Shown: in pieces, positions 1 through 8,105 of the stretch
Position numbering within the stretch: position 1 is the stretch's first letter
Layout: each line of letters starts with the position of its first letter
Source of the DNA: Bog-473 sp963711065
Lineage (GTDB): Bacteria > Actinomycetota > Acidimicrobiia > Acidimicrobiales > RAAP-2
Direction: 5' to 3'
DNA length: 64,000 nt
Assembly: GCA_963711065.1 (NCBI GenBank)
Contig: CAVQCO010000005.1
Location: forward strand, 80,251-144,250
Translations under genes and position numbers: made by a program
The notes under the pieces: model-generated
Told to the model about the DNA's origin: nothing
Seen by the model: the letters and a program-made list of their open reading frames with translations, nothing else
Databases searched by the model: none

Positions 1-915
1 AAGTCGCGACCAAGGCAGTGGCAGCCCCCTCCGCACTGGGGCTGAGCGTCGTCGGGACCGCGACGGTGGTCGTTCCACCGTGGGCCAACGTGGTCGTCGT
101 CGTTCGGAGTGAGACCCGCGCCGGATGGCCGTTGCTGGAGTGATGCAGATGCACATACGCCACACCAAGAATGCTCAGAGCCAACACACCGAACACAATG
201 ACGTAAGCGATTTTCAGCGAACGGCTCATGGCCTCCGGTTCGTCGTACACAGCCCCGAGCCGTCGACGGTCGACCGCGAGATTGTTCAATGACTCCCCCG
301 ACGGTTCCATCGGATTCGCAACATGAGCGTGGCTCTCCATGGAGTAACCGCTCGGAACCGCGGCTGGATTCGACACCCGATCTTGACCGACGCCGTGCCG
401 TTCTGACTGCGGAATGGGATCTAGGGTCGGAACGACGGACGAAGTGGTTGCGGGGTGCGGACCGGGACTGCACTGTCGCTCGAGCCCGGCTGTCATGGCT
501 GGTCGGGCGGCGTCGAATTCTTTGGACTCCGCAGTCGGTGCTATCGGATTCTCAACCAGAGCCTTACTGACGAAGCGGTCGCCAGTTGGCGCGAACGGGG
601 GGAATCGACATCTGATTCTGACCCCCCTACTCGGAATTCCGATTGCGAGGCTTGATCACTAGTGGGAGCGATGGAAGGAACTGATGGTGAGTGCGACGGG
701 GCACTCCTTTGCGGCTCCGACAACGCCGGAGCCGAGCCGAGTTCATCCGGGCCTAGTGGGTCTTCGCCCTGGTTCCCGGGAGGCTTGTCGTAGGACCTCT
801 TCCCACCGTCCATGACAAGCGGCGTCGGCCTTCCGTCCTCTGAAAAAAACCGAAGTTCATGAGTGCCGAAGGGATCGGGCTTCCAGTTGGCAGTGTGGTC
901 CACTCTCTCAGTCAC
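1..915 (-). CDS. DUF2510-type membrane protein, frameshifted, 3' end outside window
   Basis: Function unknown. Reading from a GTG at 915, the first ~45 residues resemble the DUF2510 family (ANWKPDPFGTHELRFF, then MDGGKRSYDKPP). A Pro/Ser-rich linker follows. That frame hits a stop near 541, but a second frame is open from about 655 to the left edge. It continues the low-complexity linker, gives one membrane segment (KIAYVIVFGVLALSILGVAY, about positions 215-155) and then a Thr-rich tail. The frames join sensibly at a run of six G on the plus strand (597-602), where one missing base restores a single protein. I infer either an assembly indel or a broken gene. No good ribosome binding site is visible at 915. 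Confidence 0.6.
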
Positions 916-1145
916 CCGAGGGGATCGGTAGGGTCGCTGGCGGGTGAGACGCTGACTCTATCCGGGGAAGACCCAATCCCAACGGCATGCAATGGTCGTA
1001 GCGCCACGACGGGTGGCCGATAACCGGCCGTTGAGATCTGGAGGGTGAAGTGGGTGTATCCCGCGTTACGGCAGGATGAACGGCAGGCAAAACCTTCGAA
1101 TTCCGCCTTGTTGATCACACATGGACGCGGGTAGGAATGGCAGAA

Positions 1146-1784
1146 ATGAGCACCAAACCAATCGATTCGGTGTTCGACGTCCCTGAGCGCGCCGCCAGCC
1201 AGAACCACGCGCCCGCGCTGTCAGACCCTTATCCGGGCATACTAAAGTCGGAGACTTCAAATCAGCCCAACCAACAGGACATCAACGACGGGGCAGATGT
1301 GGCCCACACGCCGGAAACAGACGTTGAGTGGACCAATGCTGAGTTGCACTCGATCGCCAGCACAATCGAGGAGCTACAACGGCGGCTCGAAGTGGCAAAC
1401 ACTCGGCTCAGCAGCGTTGCCACGGTTGAAGCGACGGAGTTGGAGATCGGACGCCTCTTTGTCGAAGCGCAGCGGTTCTCTGAAGAATCGTTGTCCAAGC
1501 TCGAGCGCCAGATCCACGAAGTTCTCTGTGCGGCCGAGGACAAGGCCAAGGAGATCCTGACCGAAGCTACCGAGGAAGCTGTCGAGATCCGCCGACAGGC
1601 GCAGGAGGCGGCGCTCATGTCGACGAGGACCGCCCGGGAACTGCAGTCGGCGATTGCGGGCTTCACCACGGTCAACAATGAGCTGATCAAGGAACTAGGC
1701 GCTTTGAATTCCATGTTGACTCCGGCAAGCGAACGGGGGACGACCGAAATCGATCCTTCCACGAGCGAGCCCGAGAGCGACTGA
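1146..1784 (+). CDS. coiled-coil protein, DivIVA-like in style
   Basis: Unrecognised protein of 212 residues. Residues 1-60 are polar and probably disordered. Residues ~60-190 are a long Ala/Glu/Arg-rich helix with heptad character, typical of coiled coils (EELQRRLEVANTRL, KAKEILTEATEEAVEIRRQ), and the C-terminus is acidic. There is no membrane segment or signal peptide. The pattern recalls DivIVA/Wag31-type polar scaffold helices, but the diagnostic N-terminal DivIVA motif is not evident. An ATG three codons upstream (1137) is possible; 1146 is preferred because AGGA lies about 8 bases before it. It is divergent from the DUF2510 gene. Confidence 0.7.
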   Translation: MSTKPIDSVFDVPERAASQNHAPALSDPYPGILKSETSNQPNQQDINDGADVAHTPETDVEWTNAELHSIASTIEELQRRLEVANTRLSSVATVEATELEIGRLFVEAQRFSEESLSKLERQIHEVLCAAEDKAKEILTEATEEAVEIRRQAQEAALMSTRTARELQSAIAGFTTVNNELIKELGALNSMLTPASERGTTEIDPSTSEPESD

Positions 1785-2435
1785 ACGAGACCACCGAAAC
1801 GCTTGCAGCAGGCATTTGCACCGCAAGCACCGAAGATGGTGAAAGCGCCTTGCACACCCGAATGACATGCTCGACCAGCGGGCGGCCGCCCGAGAGCCAT
1901 ATCTCGACGACTCAACCTACACAGGCCCGTCGCGTTGTGGAGCCGCTCCTTCTGAGGTCGATGCCTGCCAATGCCCCATTCGATATCGGCTCACTTGGGC
2001 TCGTCCGCGAAATTCGTAGAACACCTAGTGGCCAAGAACGCGTCGGCGGCGCTCGGGAACGGTGGATCCTCCCGACAGATACTCGACTGGGGTGGGGTGG
2101 AAGCATCGGTGGCTGATTCCCGTACCCTTGAACAAGCCATCGGACGGGCCGTTGTCATTGCCGATCAAATGTCCCGAGGTCTATTCTGCCGGAATCGCAC
2201 GGTGCGATTCTCCGCCGTCGCTCAAAGCCGAGGATCCCTTCTTTGAGTTCAGCATGGCCGATGTTGTCCCTGATTTCGGTGACGAAAGCCGTTACCGAAC
2301 GAGGGTCGTAAGGAAGGTGGCGAGGATGTTCGGGAGCCGACGGGCGGCGGGTGACCGTGACTGTCACTCCTCCCCCGGCCACGAGCCTTCTCTCCGCCGC
2401 TTCGTCGCTGACCACAGCTGAGACTTGACAACGTA
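1785..2435. other. 651-bp intergenic region with no supported gene
   Basis: Short open frames exist on both strands, but none has a ribosome binding site, recognisable protein features or the codon bias of its neighbours. The one clear structure is the palindrome at 2192-2210. The region may hold regulatory DNA for the downstream glycosyltransferase gene or decayed coding sequence. Confidence 0.6.
2192..2210. promoter_or_regulatory. perfect 19-bp palindrome, candidate operator
   Basis: GAATCGCAC and GTGCGATTC are exact inverted repeats around a single central G. A one-base centre is too tight for an RNA hairpin loop without opening the stem, so a dimeric DNA-binding protein is the likelier partner. 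It lies 225 bp before the glycosyltransferase start. Confidence 0.45.
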
Positions 2436-4229
2436 ATGGAGAACACCCTTACGTCGACTCTGGTTCGGGTCGAGGAAGAGGAGCGTCTGGCTACACCGCT
2501 CCCCGAATGGCGGGGGGGGCCGCCTCCTTCAGGTGTCGACCGCATCGCTCCCAGCAAGACGCGGTCGGTCCTTCATCGCATCGTCGGTGAAGGACCTATC
2601 GTCTTCCTCATCTCGTTCGGTGTCTACGTGGTCGTCGCCGTTCTCGTGAATTTCACTTTTCACACCTTTGCACTGGACGCCTTCTCCCGGATGGCCAATG
2701 GCTTTTACATCATCTACTCCCGCGACCCTCATTTGGCCGCGGTCGGGTTCGTCTGGGATCCGCTGACGTCATTCGCCGATATGGTGCTCCTGCTCGGGAA
2801 CCACGTCTGGCCCGCCCTCGCTCATAACAACATGGCCGGGAGCCTGGTCAGTGCTCTCGCTATGGCCGGTGGCGTATACCAGTTGTGCGCGGCGCTGCGC
2901 GAGTGGGGAGTGAGCCGCACGCCGCGACTCGTTCTCACCGCGTTCTTCGCCTTGAATCCCATGATCCTGTACTACGGCGGAAACGGGATGAGTGAGGGCC
3001 TTTTTCTTTTCACGCTGCTCGCCTCGACGCGGTATCTGTTGCGATGGATGCGAAATGGCGACCTCAGATCACTGGCATACAGTGCGGTGGCGCTAGGATT
3101 TTGTTACCTGACCCGCAACGAGGCCGCTTTGGCCGCTCTGCTGGGAGGAATGGCTGTAGGAGCCGTCAGTTATTGGCGCGCGGGCGGTCGGCGACCGTCA
3201 CGCATCAGAACGGCCGCGTCCGATCTCCTGATCTTTGGGTTACCCGCCTTCATCGCTGCGGTGGGCTGGGCAATTGTCAGCTACGTGATCACCGGAGAGC
3301 TCTTCGCACAGATCCAGTCAATTTACGGCAGCGCAGCGCAGGAAAAGTTGCTCTCCCACAAGACTCTGCATGGCCGGGTCATTTACGAGTTCCACGCACT
3401 TGCCGCGTTTGCGCCCCTACTGCCTATCCTGCTGATCGCGGCCGTGGCCGTGGCGTTTCGAAGACGGGATCCCAGAATGCTGGCGCCGCTCACTGTGCTG
3501 GGAGGCGCGTTGGGGTTCGACATGGTGTCGTACATGGGTAACGGAATCCAGAACTATCTCCGTTACTGGATCGTCGCCTTTCCGCTCGGCGTCCTTCTCC
3601 TCGGTTGCCTGGTGGCGGCAGTGCAAACGCCTCGATCGGTTCAAGCGGACGCGCTCGGCCAGAGCCGATCGTCACGCTTCGGCCTACGTGTTCTGGGTCT
3701 ACTGGCTGCTCTCTGCCTTGTTCTTGTGGTCATGATTCCGACTACGGCGGCAACTGAATCCGCCATGTTCAACCCTGGAATTGGCGTCGAGGAGTACCAG
3801 CAGCTCGCATACATCTTCAAGGCACATCCGACCGCCGGCGATGTGGCATACCCGAACGCGTATCCGCGGTCCTTGGCATTGGCTCGCTACCTCGACAACC
3901 TTCACTTGCCCAACGGGGACGTCGTCGTCGACAACTCAGTCGGCTGTATGCCCATGATTATTGTTACGAGCAGTCAGCCGAAACTCTTCGTGATCCCCAA
4001 TGACCGTGATTACCAACGAATTCTGGCCGATCCCATCACCTTCCATTCCCGGTTCATCATGGAGGCGAATCCTGCCAGTTTCCCCAACACCGCGATGAAC
4101 CTGCAGTACCCCAGTTTGTGGAGCTCAGGGGCCGGATTCACCAAGATGGTTCACCAGTTCCCATCGCGTGCGGCTTGCCCTGAGTTCCGCCTCTTCCGAG
4201 TGCTGCGTCACTCGAATGAGGTGGGATGA
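2436..4229 (+). CDS. multi-pass GT-C-like membrane glycosyltransferase
   Basis: Integral membrane protein of 597 residues. A cytoplasmic N-terminus of ~52 residues precedes about ten hydrophobic segments, the first at ~54-74. An acidic residue follows in the first external loop (FALDAFSRMANG, Asp81), and a soluble C-terminal domain covers ~440-597. This layout, with an acidic residue after the first helix, is typical of GT-C glycosyltransferases that use lipid-linked sugars (the ArnT/PMT/mannosyltransferase group). Polyprenyl-phosphate-sugar-dependent glycosylation at the outer membrane face is inferred. The nearby DPG-synthase-like gene at 4661-6175 could supply such a donor. No clear ribosome binding site precedes the ATG. 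The exact substrate cannot be told. Confidence 0.7.
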   Translation: MENTLTSTLVRVEEEERLATPLPEWRGGPPPSGVDRIAPSKTRSVLHRIVGEGPIVFLISFGVYVVVAVLVNFTFHTFALDAFSRMANGFYIIYSRDPHLAAVGFVWDPLTSFADMVLLLGNHVWPALAHNNMAGSLVSALAMAGGVYQLCAALREWGVSRTPRLVLTAFFALNPMILYYGGNGMSEGLFLFTLLASTRYLLRWMRNGDLRSLAYSAVALGFCYLTRNEAALAALLGGMAVGAVSYWRAGGRRPSRIRTAASDLLIFGLPAFIAAVGWAIVSYVITGELFAQIQSIYGSAAQEKLLSHKTLHGRVIYEFHALAAFAPLLPILLIAAVAVAFRRRDPRMLAPLTVLGGALGFDMVSYMGNGIQNYLRYWIVAFPLGVLLLGCLVAAVQTPRSVQADALGQSRSSRFGLRVLGLLAALCLVLVVMIPTTAATESAMFNPGIGVEEYQQLAYIFKAHPTAGDVAYPNAYPRSLALARYLDNLHLPNGDVVVDNSVGCMPMIIVTSSQPKLFVIPNDRDYQRILADPITFHSRFIMEANPASFPNTAMNLQYPSLWSSGAGFTKMVHQFPSRAACPEFRLFRVLRHSNEVG

Positions 4230-4660
4230 ATGCGGCCAACCCTCCCTGTGCTGAGGCCAACCCACACGCTTGGTGCTGCCAAACCCTCGCCGACGTCGCC
4301 GTGTGACCGGCGCTCCGATGGGAGCCATGTCGCGATAGTCAAGAGAAATAGTTTCAAGACCTCGGACGTCAACGGTTGGCTGCCGTCCGTGTAATAGGCC
4401 AATATCGCAAGGTCTTTTGCCTTGGTGCGCCCCGCTGATCAGTGGCCGGACAGTTGTTTGTCACAGCGACGTCGTCGATCGCGGAGCGAGCCAGAAGTAG
4501 AGCCATTGTGTGGGTTGGACCACCCTTGTTCACCCACGATCCGAGCGAAACTCCCGCGGTGCTGCCTCTTCAACCGTTGGCTGGCGGTTCGCACACCTCA
4601 ACCGCATCCTGCCAACGCGGCTGATTACGGACCGAATGGCATTTCACTGTCGTGAACCCT
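4230..4660. other. 431-bp convergent intergenic region
   Basis: This lies between the 3' ends of the GT-C gene and the GT2-methyltransferase gene. A weak stem (CAAGG 4408-4412 with CCTTG 4420-4424, T-rich loop) could contribute to termination. No gene or stronger structure is visible. Confidence 0.5.
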
Positions 4661-6175
4661 TTAGGAGCGCCGCACCCAGGCGGCGTACTGGCCGCCAAGG
4701 GGAACACTCCGGAGGTGCCGGTCCAGCGAGCAGCCGATGGCGCCGCCCAGCGGAGAGAACAGGTAGTGGCGGGACTCCGGTTCCACGCCGGCCGAGTCCC
4801 TCAACAGCTGAGCTGTCTCCCGCAGCGGGAGCAGAACGGCGTCCTCATCGAGTTCGCACGTGTTCACGGCGTAGCGGGTGAGCGGGTTGTAGGGATTGTG
4901 CTCGAACACCGCTACGACGCCATCCGGTCGGGTCACCCGGACCATCTCGCTGACCACCTTGCACCGCATCGAAACGGGGACGTGGTGCAGCACGCAGATG
5001 GCGACCACCACGTCGAAGGACTGGTCGTCGAAGGGCAGCTTCTCGCCGTCGTACCAGGTGAACTTCGCCTTTGGGACGTTGCGCTGTGCCTTGACCAGCA
5101 TCTCCTCTGAGATGTCCACGCCGTGGAGTCGCTGCACACGCGGGGCGAGGTAGCGGTCGGTCGTCCCCGTTCCGCAGCCGACGTCGAGGAGGTTGAGACC
5201 CTGAAGGGAACCCAGCCCCGGACGCACGATGTCCTCGAGGATCTCGACCTTGCGCCTGGCGAAGAAAGCGGAGTCCCGTCCGGTGAATGAAACCGATTGA
5301 TCGACGGAATCCTCGTAGTCCTTGGCATACTCGTCGAAGTCCACCCCGCGGCTCTCCTCTTTCGCGAGCTCGGGGGTGAACGCATTTTGCTGACCGGTCG
5401 AGATGCCAGGTGTTGTCCCGACCCTCCTGCCGTCCAGCCACATCCGCCAGATTCCTTTCAGATCTTCGGTGGCAGTCTTGGCGATCTTCACCCGAGAGTC
5501 GCTGTCATCCACCCAACGCACCGGCACCTCGTTGATCCGCATTCCGCTCCGGTGCGCCAGAGCCAAGAGCTCAGTGTCGAAGAACCACCCGTTGTCCTCG
5601 ATCCTCGAGATGAGGTCCCGGGCCAGGCTTGCGCGGACTGCCTTGAAACCGCATTGGGCATCGACCACACCATAGTGGAGGAAGGAGCGGGCGATCTTGT
5701 TGTAGGTCCGCGAGATCAACTCCCGCTGCAGACTCCGGGCGATCTCCGAGCCGGGTGCCAGGCGCGATCCGATCGAGACCTCACAACGGCCTTCGACGAT
5801 TGGGTCGATGAGCGGCTGCAGTGAATCGAGCCCGGTCGAGAGATCGACGTCCATGTAGGCAACGACATCGGCCGTGCTGGTCGACCATGCCTTCTTGAGG
5901 GCCCGCCCGCGCCCACGCTGGTCGAGGCGGATGACCCTCGTGCGCGGATTTCCGACCGCGAACTCCTTCGCGAGCTCGAAGGTCCGATCCGTGCTGCCGT
6001 TGTCAGCAACGGTGATCCCCCAGTCGTAGACGCATTCGCTGTCCAGATAAGAGGCGAGCGTTGCCAGGCTGCTCGTGATCGCCCGCTCCTCGTTGAGGAC
6101 TGGGATCGCGATATCGACGCTCGCGCGTGTCGTGCGGGCGGGAGTGTGCGTAGCTCTGGAAAGCGTCTGGCTCAT
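4661..6175 (-). CDS. fused polyprenyl-phosphate glycosyltransferase (GT2) and SAM methyltransferase
   Basis: Two-domain protein of 504 residues. Residues ~18-255 are a GT2 domain of the dolichyl/polyprenyl-phosphate sugar synthase type: IPVLNEE, ADNGSTDRT, the nucleotide-sugar metal motif DVD at 109-111, DAQCGFKAV and DNGWFFDTELL. Residues ~275-504 are a class I SAM methyltransferase (type 11): LLDVGCGTGT at 329-338, GVDISEEML, FDVVVAICVLHHVP. The GT2 part should load a sugar onto a lipid phosphate at the inner membrane. The methyltransferase may modify that sugar or lipid, which is inferred from the fusion. The frame is open further upstream, but the conserved GT2 start favours ATG 6175. No strong ribosome binding site is seen. 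Confidence 0.85.
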   Translation of the reverse strand: MSQTLSRATHTPARTTRASVDIAIPVLNEERAITSSLATLASYLDSECVYDWGITVADNGSTDRTFELAKEFAVGNPRTRVIRLDQRGRGRALKKAWSTSTADVVAYMDVDLSTGLDSLQPLIDPIVEGRCEVSIGSRLAPGSEIARSLQRELISRTYNKIARSFLHYGVVDAQCGFKAVRASLARDLISRIEDNGWFFDTELLALAHRSGMRINEVPVRWVDDSDSRVKIAKTATEDLKGIWRMWLDGRRVGTTPGISTGQQNAFTPELAKEESRGVDFDEYAKDYEDSVDQSVSFTGRDSAFFARRKVEILEDIVRPGLGSLQGLNLLDVGCGTGTTDRYLAPRVQRLHGVDISEEMLVKAQRNVPKAKFTWYDGEKLPFDDQSFDVVVAICVLHHVPVSMRCKVVSEMVRVTRPDGVVAVFEHNPYNPLTRYAVNTCELDEDAVLLPLRETAQLLRDSAGVEPESRHYLFSPLGGAIGCSLDRHLRSVPLGGQYAAWVRRS

Positions 6176-6380
6176 TGGTGGACATTGTCCCGACTTTGAC
6201 TCCGGGTACACAAGCGGTAGGGCCGAGTGCCATGAAGAAATAACCTGTAGATCGCGCCGAGTTCGCGTAGGAATTCGGCCCGGTCGGTCGAGGAAACGGG
6301 CATCCGATTTCTTCGCCACTCCCTCACCGAACCTTTGGCGCCCCGGATCAAGACCAGGCTCCCCGGGGTTCCGGCGGCAT

Positions 6381-7874
6381 TCACGACACCAGGCGAAGCC
6401 TCTGGGGTGGCTCGCCGTCTGAATCGGCGTCGGAGTCGTGGTCGGAGTCCAACCCGTGGGCTGTCTTCTCCCAAAAGGACGGGGTGATCACAAGTTGCGA
6501 CATTGCCTTGACCGCGGCGATGGACATCATGACCCAATAGATGGGCACGAGAATCGCCGCCAATAGCAGGCCCTCCGGTCGGGTGTGGCGGGCAGTGAGG
6601 ATGGTCAGGTACCAGAGCAGGAAGTTCCCGAATGCCCACAGGACGAGGCCGACGTAGTACACGGGGGCCGGAAAGATCTGCTTGAGGAACTCCGGCTGGG
6701 CCACGAACCACAGGAGGGTCATGCCCCAGAAGAACGGGTTGACGACAGCCAGGATCGGGGTGCCGCCCACGAAAGCACACAAGTGACCGACGCCCTTGAG
6801 GCCGATTTCCTTGGTGAGCTGACGAGGAGCACGGAGATTTATGAGGAACGTCTGCAGATAGCCCTTGTACCAACGGGAACGTTGCTTGGCCCAGTTCACG
6901 AAGTCGCTGTTGGCCTCTTCCAAAGTGGTCGATTCGAGCACTTTGATCTGGTACTCCTCACGGAACATCCGGATCCCGAGATCGCAGTCCTCCGTCACGT
7001 TGTAGGGGTCCCATCCCCCGAGGGCCCGCAAGGCGTCGCGACGGAAGTGGTTGGACGTCCCGCCGAGCGGTATGGGCGCGTCCAGGGTCACCAGGCCGGG
7101 AAGGAAGTAGGAGAACCACATTGCGTACTCGATGGTGAACCACCTGGTGATGATGTTCTGGGTCGCGTTCCGGTACGACAGCTGTCCCTGTACACACGCC
7201 ACTTCGGGGCCGTATCGACCGAGCGCGACGGCAGCGCGACGGAGCTGGAGGATGTCAGGAGTGTCCTCGGCGTCGTAGACGGCCACGATGTCCCCCTTGG
7301 CCAACGTCAGACCAAAGTTCAACGCCTTTGGTTTGGTTCGCGGTTCGGCCGGAGGGATCACGACGAGTTTGAACTGCGAGGGAGGATCCGCAACGCGCAG
7401 CGCATCCAAAGTCTCCTCATCGTCCTCCTCGACCAGGAGGAGCACCTCGAGGCGACTGACGGGATAGTCCATTTGGGCGAGGTTTTCGATCAGGTTGATG
7501 ATCACCGAGGCCTCGTTGTAGACGGGGAGCAGAATGGAATAGAAGGGCAATTCGGAGTCAGGCACGATCAAGGCTTCCTCGTCCGTCACGACCTCTAGGG
7601 CATTGCTCCTCGACGACCGGGTGAAGAGGTACGCCCGGTAGATGACGGCGACCAGGTAGAGCAGGGTGAAGACGGCGATGATCGCAACGAGCGTGTACTG
7701 GACGTTGAGGACCAGTCCGATGACCACAACGAGCAGCAGTCCGATCAGGAAATTGCGCTGGCCCCGCGAAACCAGGTTCCGGGCGGACATCAGGGGCACC
7801 CGGTCGGCAAAGCCGGAAATGCTGGCTCGGAGGCGCAGCTCGACCTCACCTTCACGCATGGAGATCGGCTGCAT
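6381..7874 (-). CDS. processive GT2 glycosyltransferase, cellulose-synthase-like
   Basis: Membrane glycosyltransferase of about 497 residues. Two N-terminal membrane segments (~41-60, 62-82) precede a cytoplasmic GT2 domain (~110-345), and three or four C-terminal membrane segments follow (~360-455). The tail is acidic. The processive-GT2 signature is complete: DAEDT at 201-205, TEDCD at 294-298 and QRSRW at 331-335. These are the donor-binding, catalytic-base and acceptor motifs of cellulose, hyaluronan and related synthases. It probably polymerises and exports a surface polysaccharide; no PilZ domain or BcsB-like partner is visible. The start is uncertain: ATG 7874 is chosen, with ATG 7859 possible and the open frame reaching 7934. 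Confidence 0.85.
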   Translation of the reverse strand: MQPISMREGEVELRLRASISGFADRVPLMSARNLVSRGQRNFLIGLLLVVVIGLVLNVQYTLVAIIAVFTLLYLVAVIYRAYLFTRSSRSNALEVVTDEEALIVPDSELPFYSILLPVYNEASVIINLIENLAQMDYPVSRLEVLLLVEEDDEETLDALRVADPPSQFKLVVIPPAEPRTKPKALNFGLTLAKGDIVAVYDAEDTPDILQLRRAAVALGRYGPEVACVQGQLSYRNATQNIITRWFTIEYAMWFSYFLPGLVTLDAPIPLGGTSNHFRRDALRALGGWDPYNVTEDCDLGIRMFREEYQIKVLESTTLEEANSDFVNWAKQRSRWYKGYLQTFLINLRAPRQLTKEIGLKGVGHLCAFVGGTPILAVVNPFFWGMTLLWFVAQPEFLKQIFPAPVYYVGLVLWAFGNFLLWYLTILTARHTRPEGLLLAAILVPIYWVMMSIAAVKAMSQLVITPSFWEKTAHGLDSDHDSDADSDGEPPQRLRLVS

Positions 7875-7895
7875 CGCCGCGAACTCTAACAAGCA

Positions 7896-7936
7896 GGGTG
7901 TCCCACTCCATCCCGGGGATGGACCACATGACACCC
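7896..7936. promoter_or_regulatory. nested inverted repeat between divergent surface genes
   Basis: An outer perfect 7-bp pair (GGGTGTC 7896-7902, GACACCC 7930-7936) encloses an inner perfect 8-bp pair (TCCATCCC 7907-7914, GGGATGGA 7916-7923). The two pairs are nearly co-centred. It lies 22 bp before the GT2 start and 170 bp before the divergent repeat-protein gene. It could be a double operator or a leader hairpin of the GT2 transcript. Confidence 0.45.
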
Positions 7937-8105
7937 AAGTAATCGCTATTCAAACTTCAGGTAACACCGGAAATTGCTCGTTTTCCAGTGCCACTAGATT
8001 GAAGGCAGTGTCTGGTACCTATCGCAATCAACGTCGGGTGCTGGTGCCCGCGATGCGTGGTGGCGAAACGTGACCGGCGATTCCGAATACGGCGGGGAGC
8101 TTCAG

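Noticed and set aside
1070..1110. TTCGAA-containing stretch that might be a tRNA T-arm
   Set aside because: No acceptor, D or anticodon arm can be paired around it.
1971..2421. Short open frames in the 1785-2435 gap as genes
   Set aside because: No ribosome binding site, no recognisable protein pattern, and codon use unlike the flanking genes.
2425..2430. TTGACA as a -35 element for the GT-C gene
   Set aside because: It ends only five bases before the ATG, so no -10 or start site could follow it upstream of the gene.
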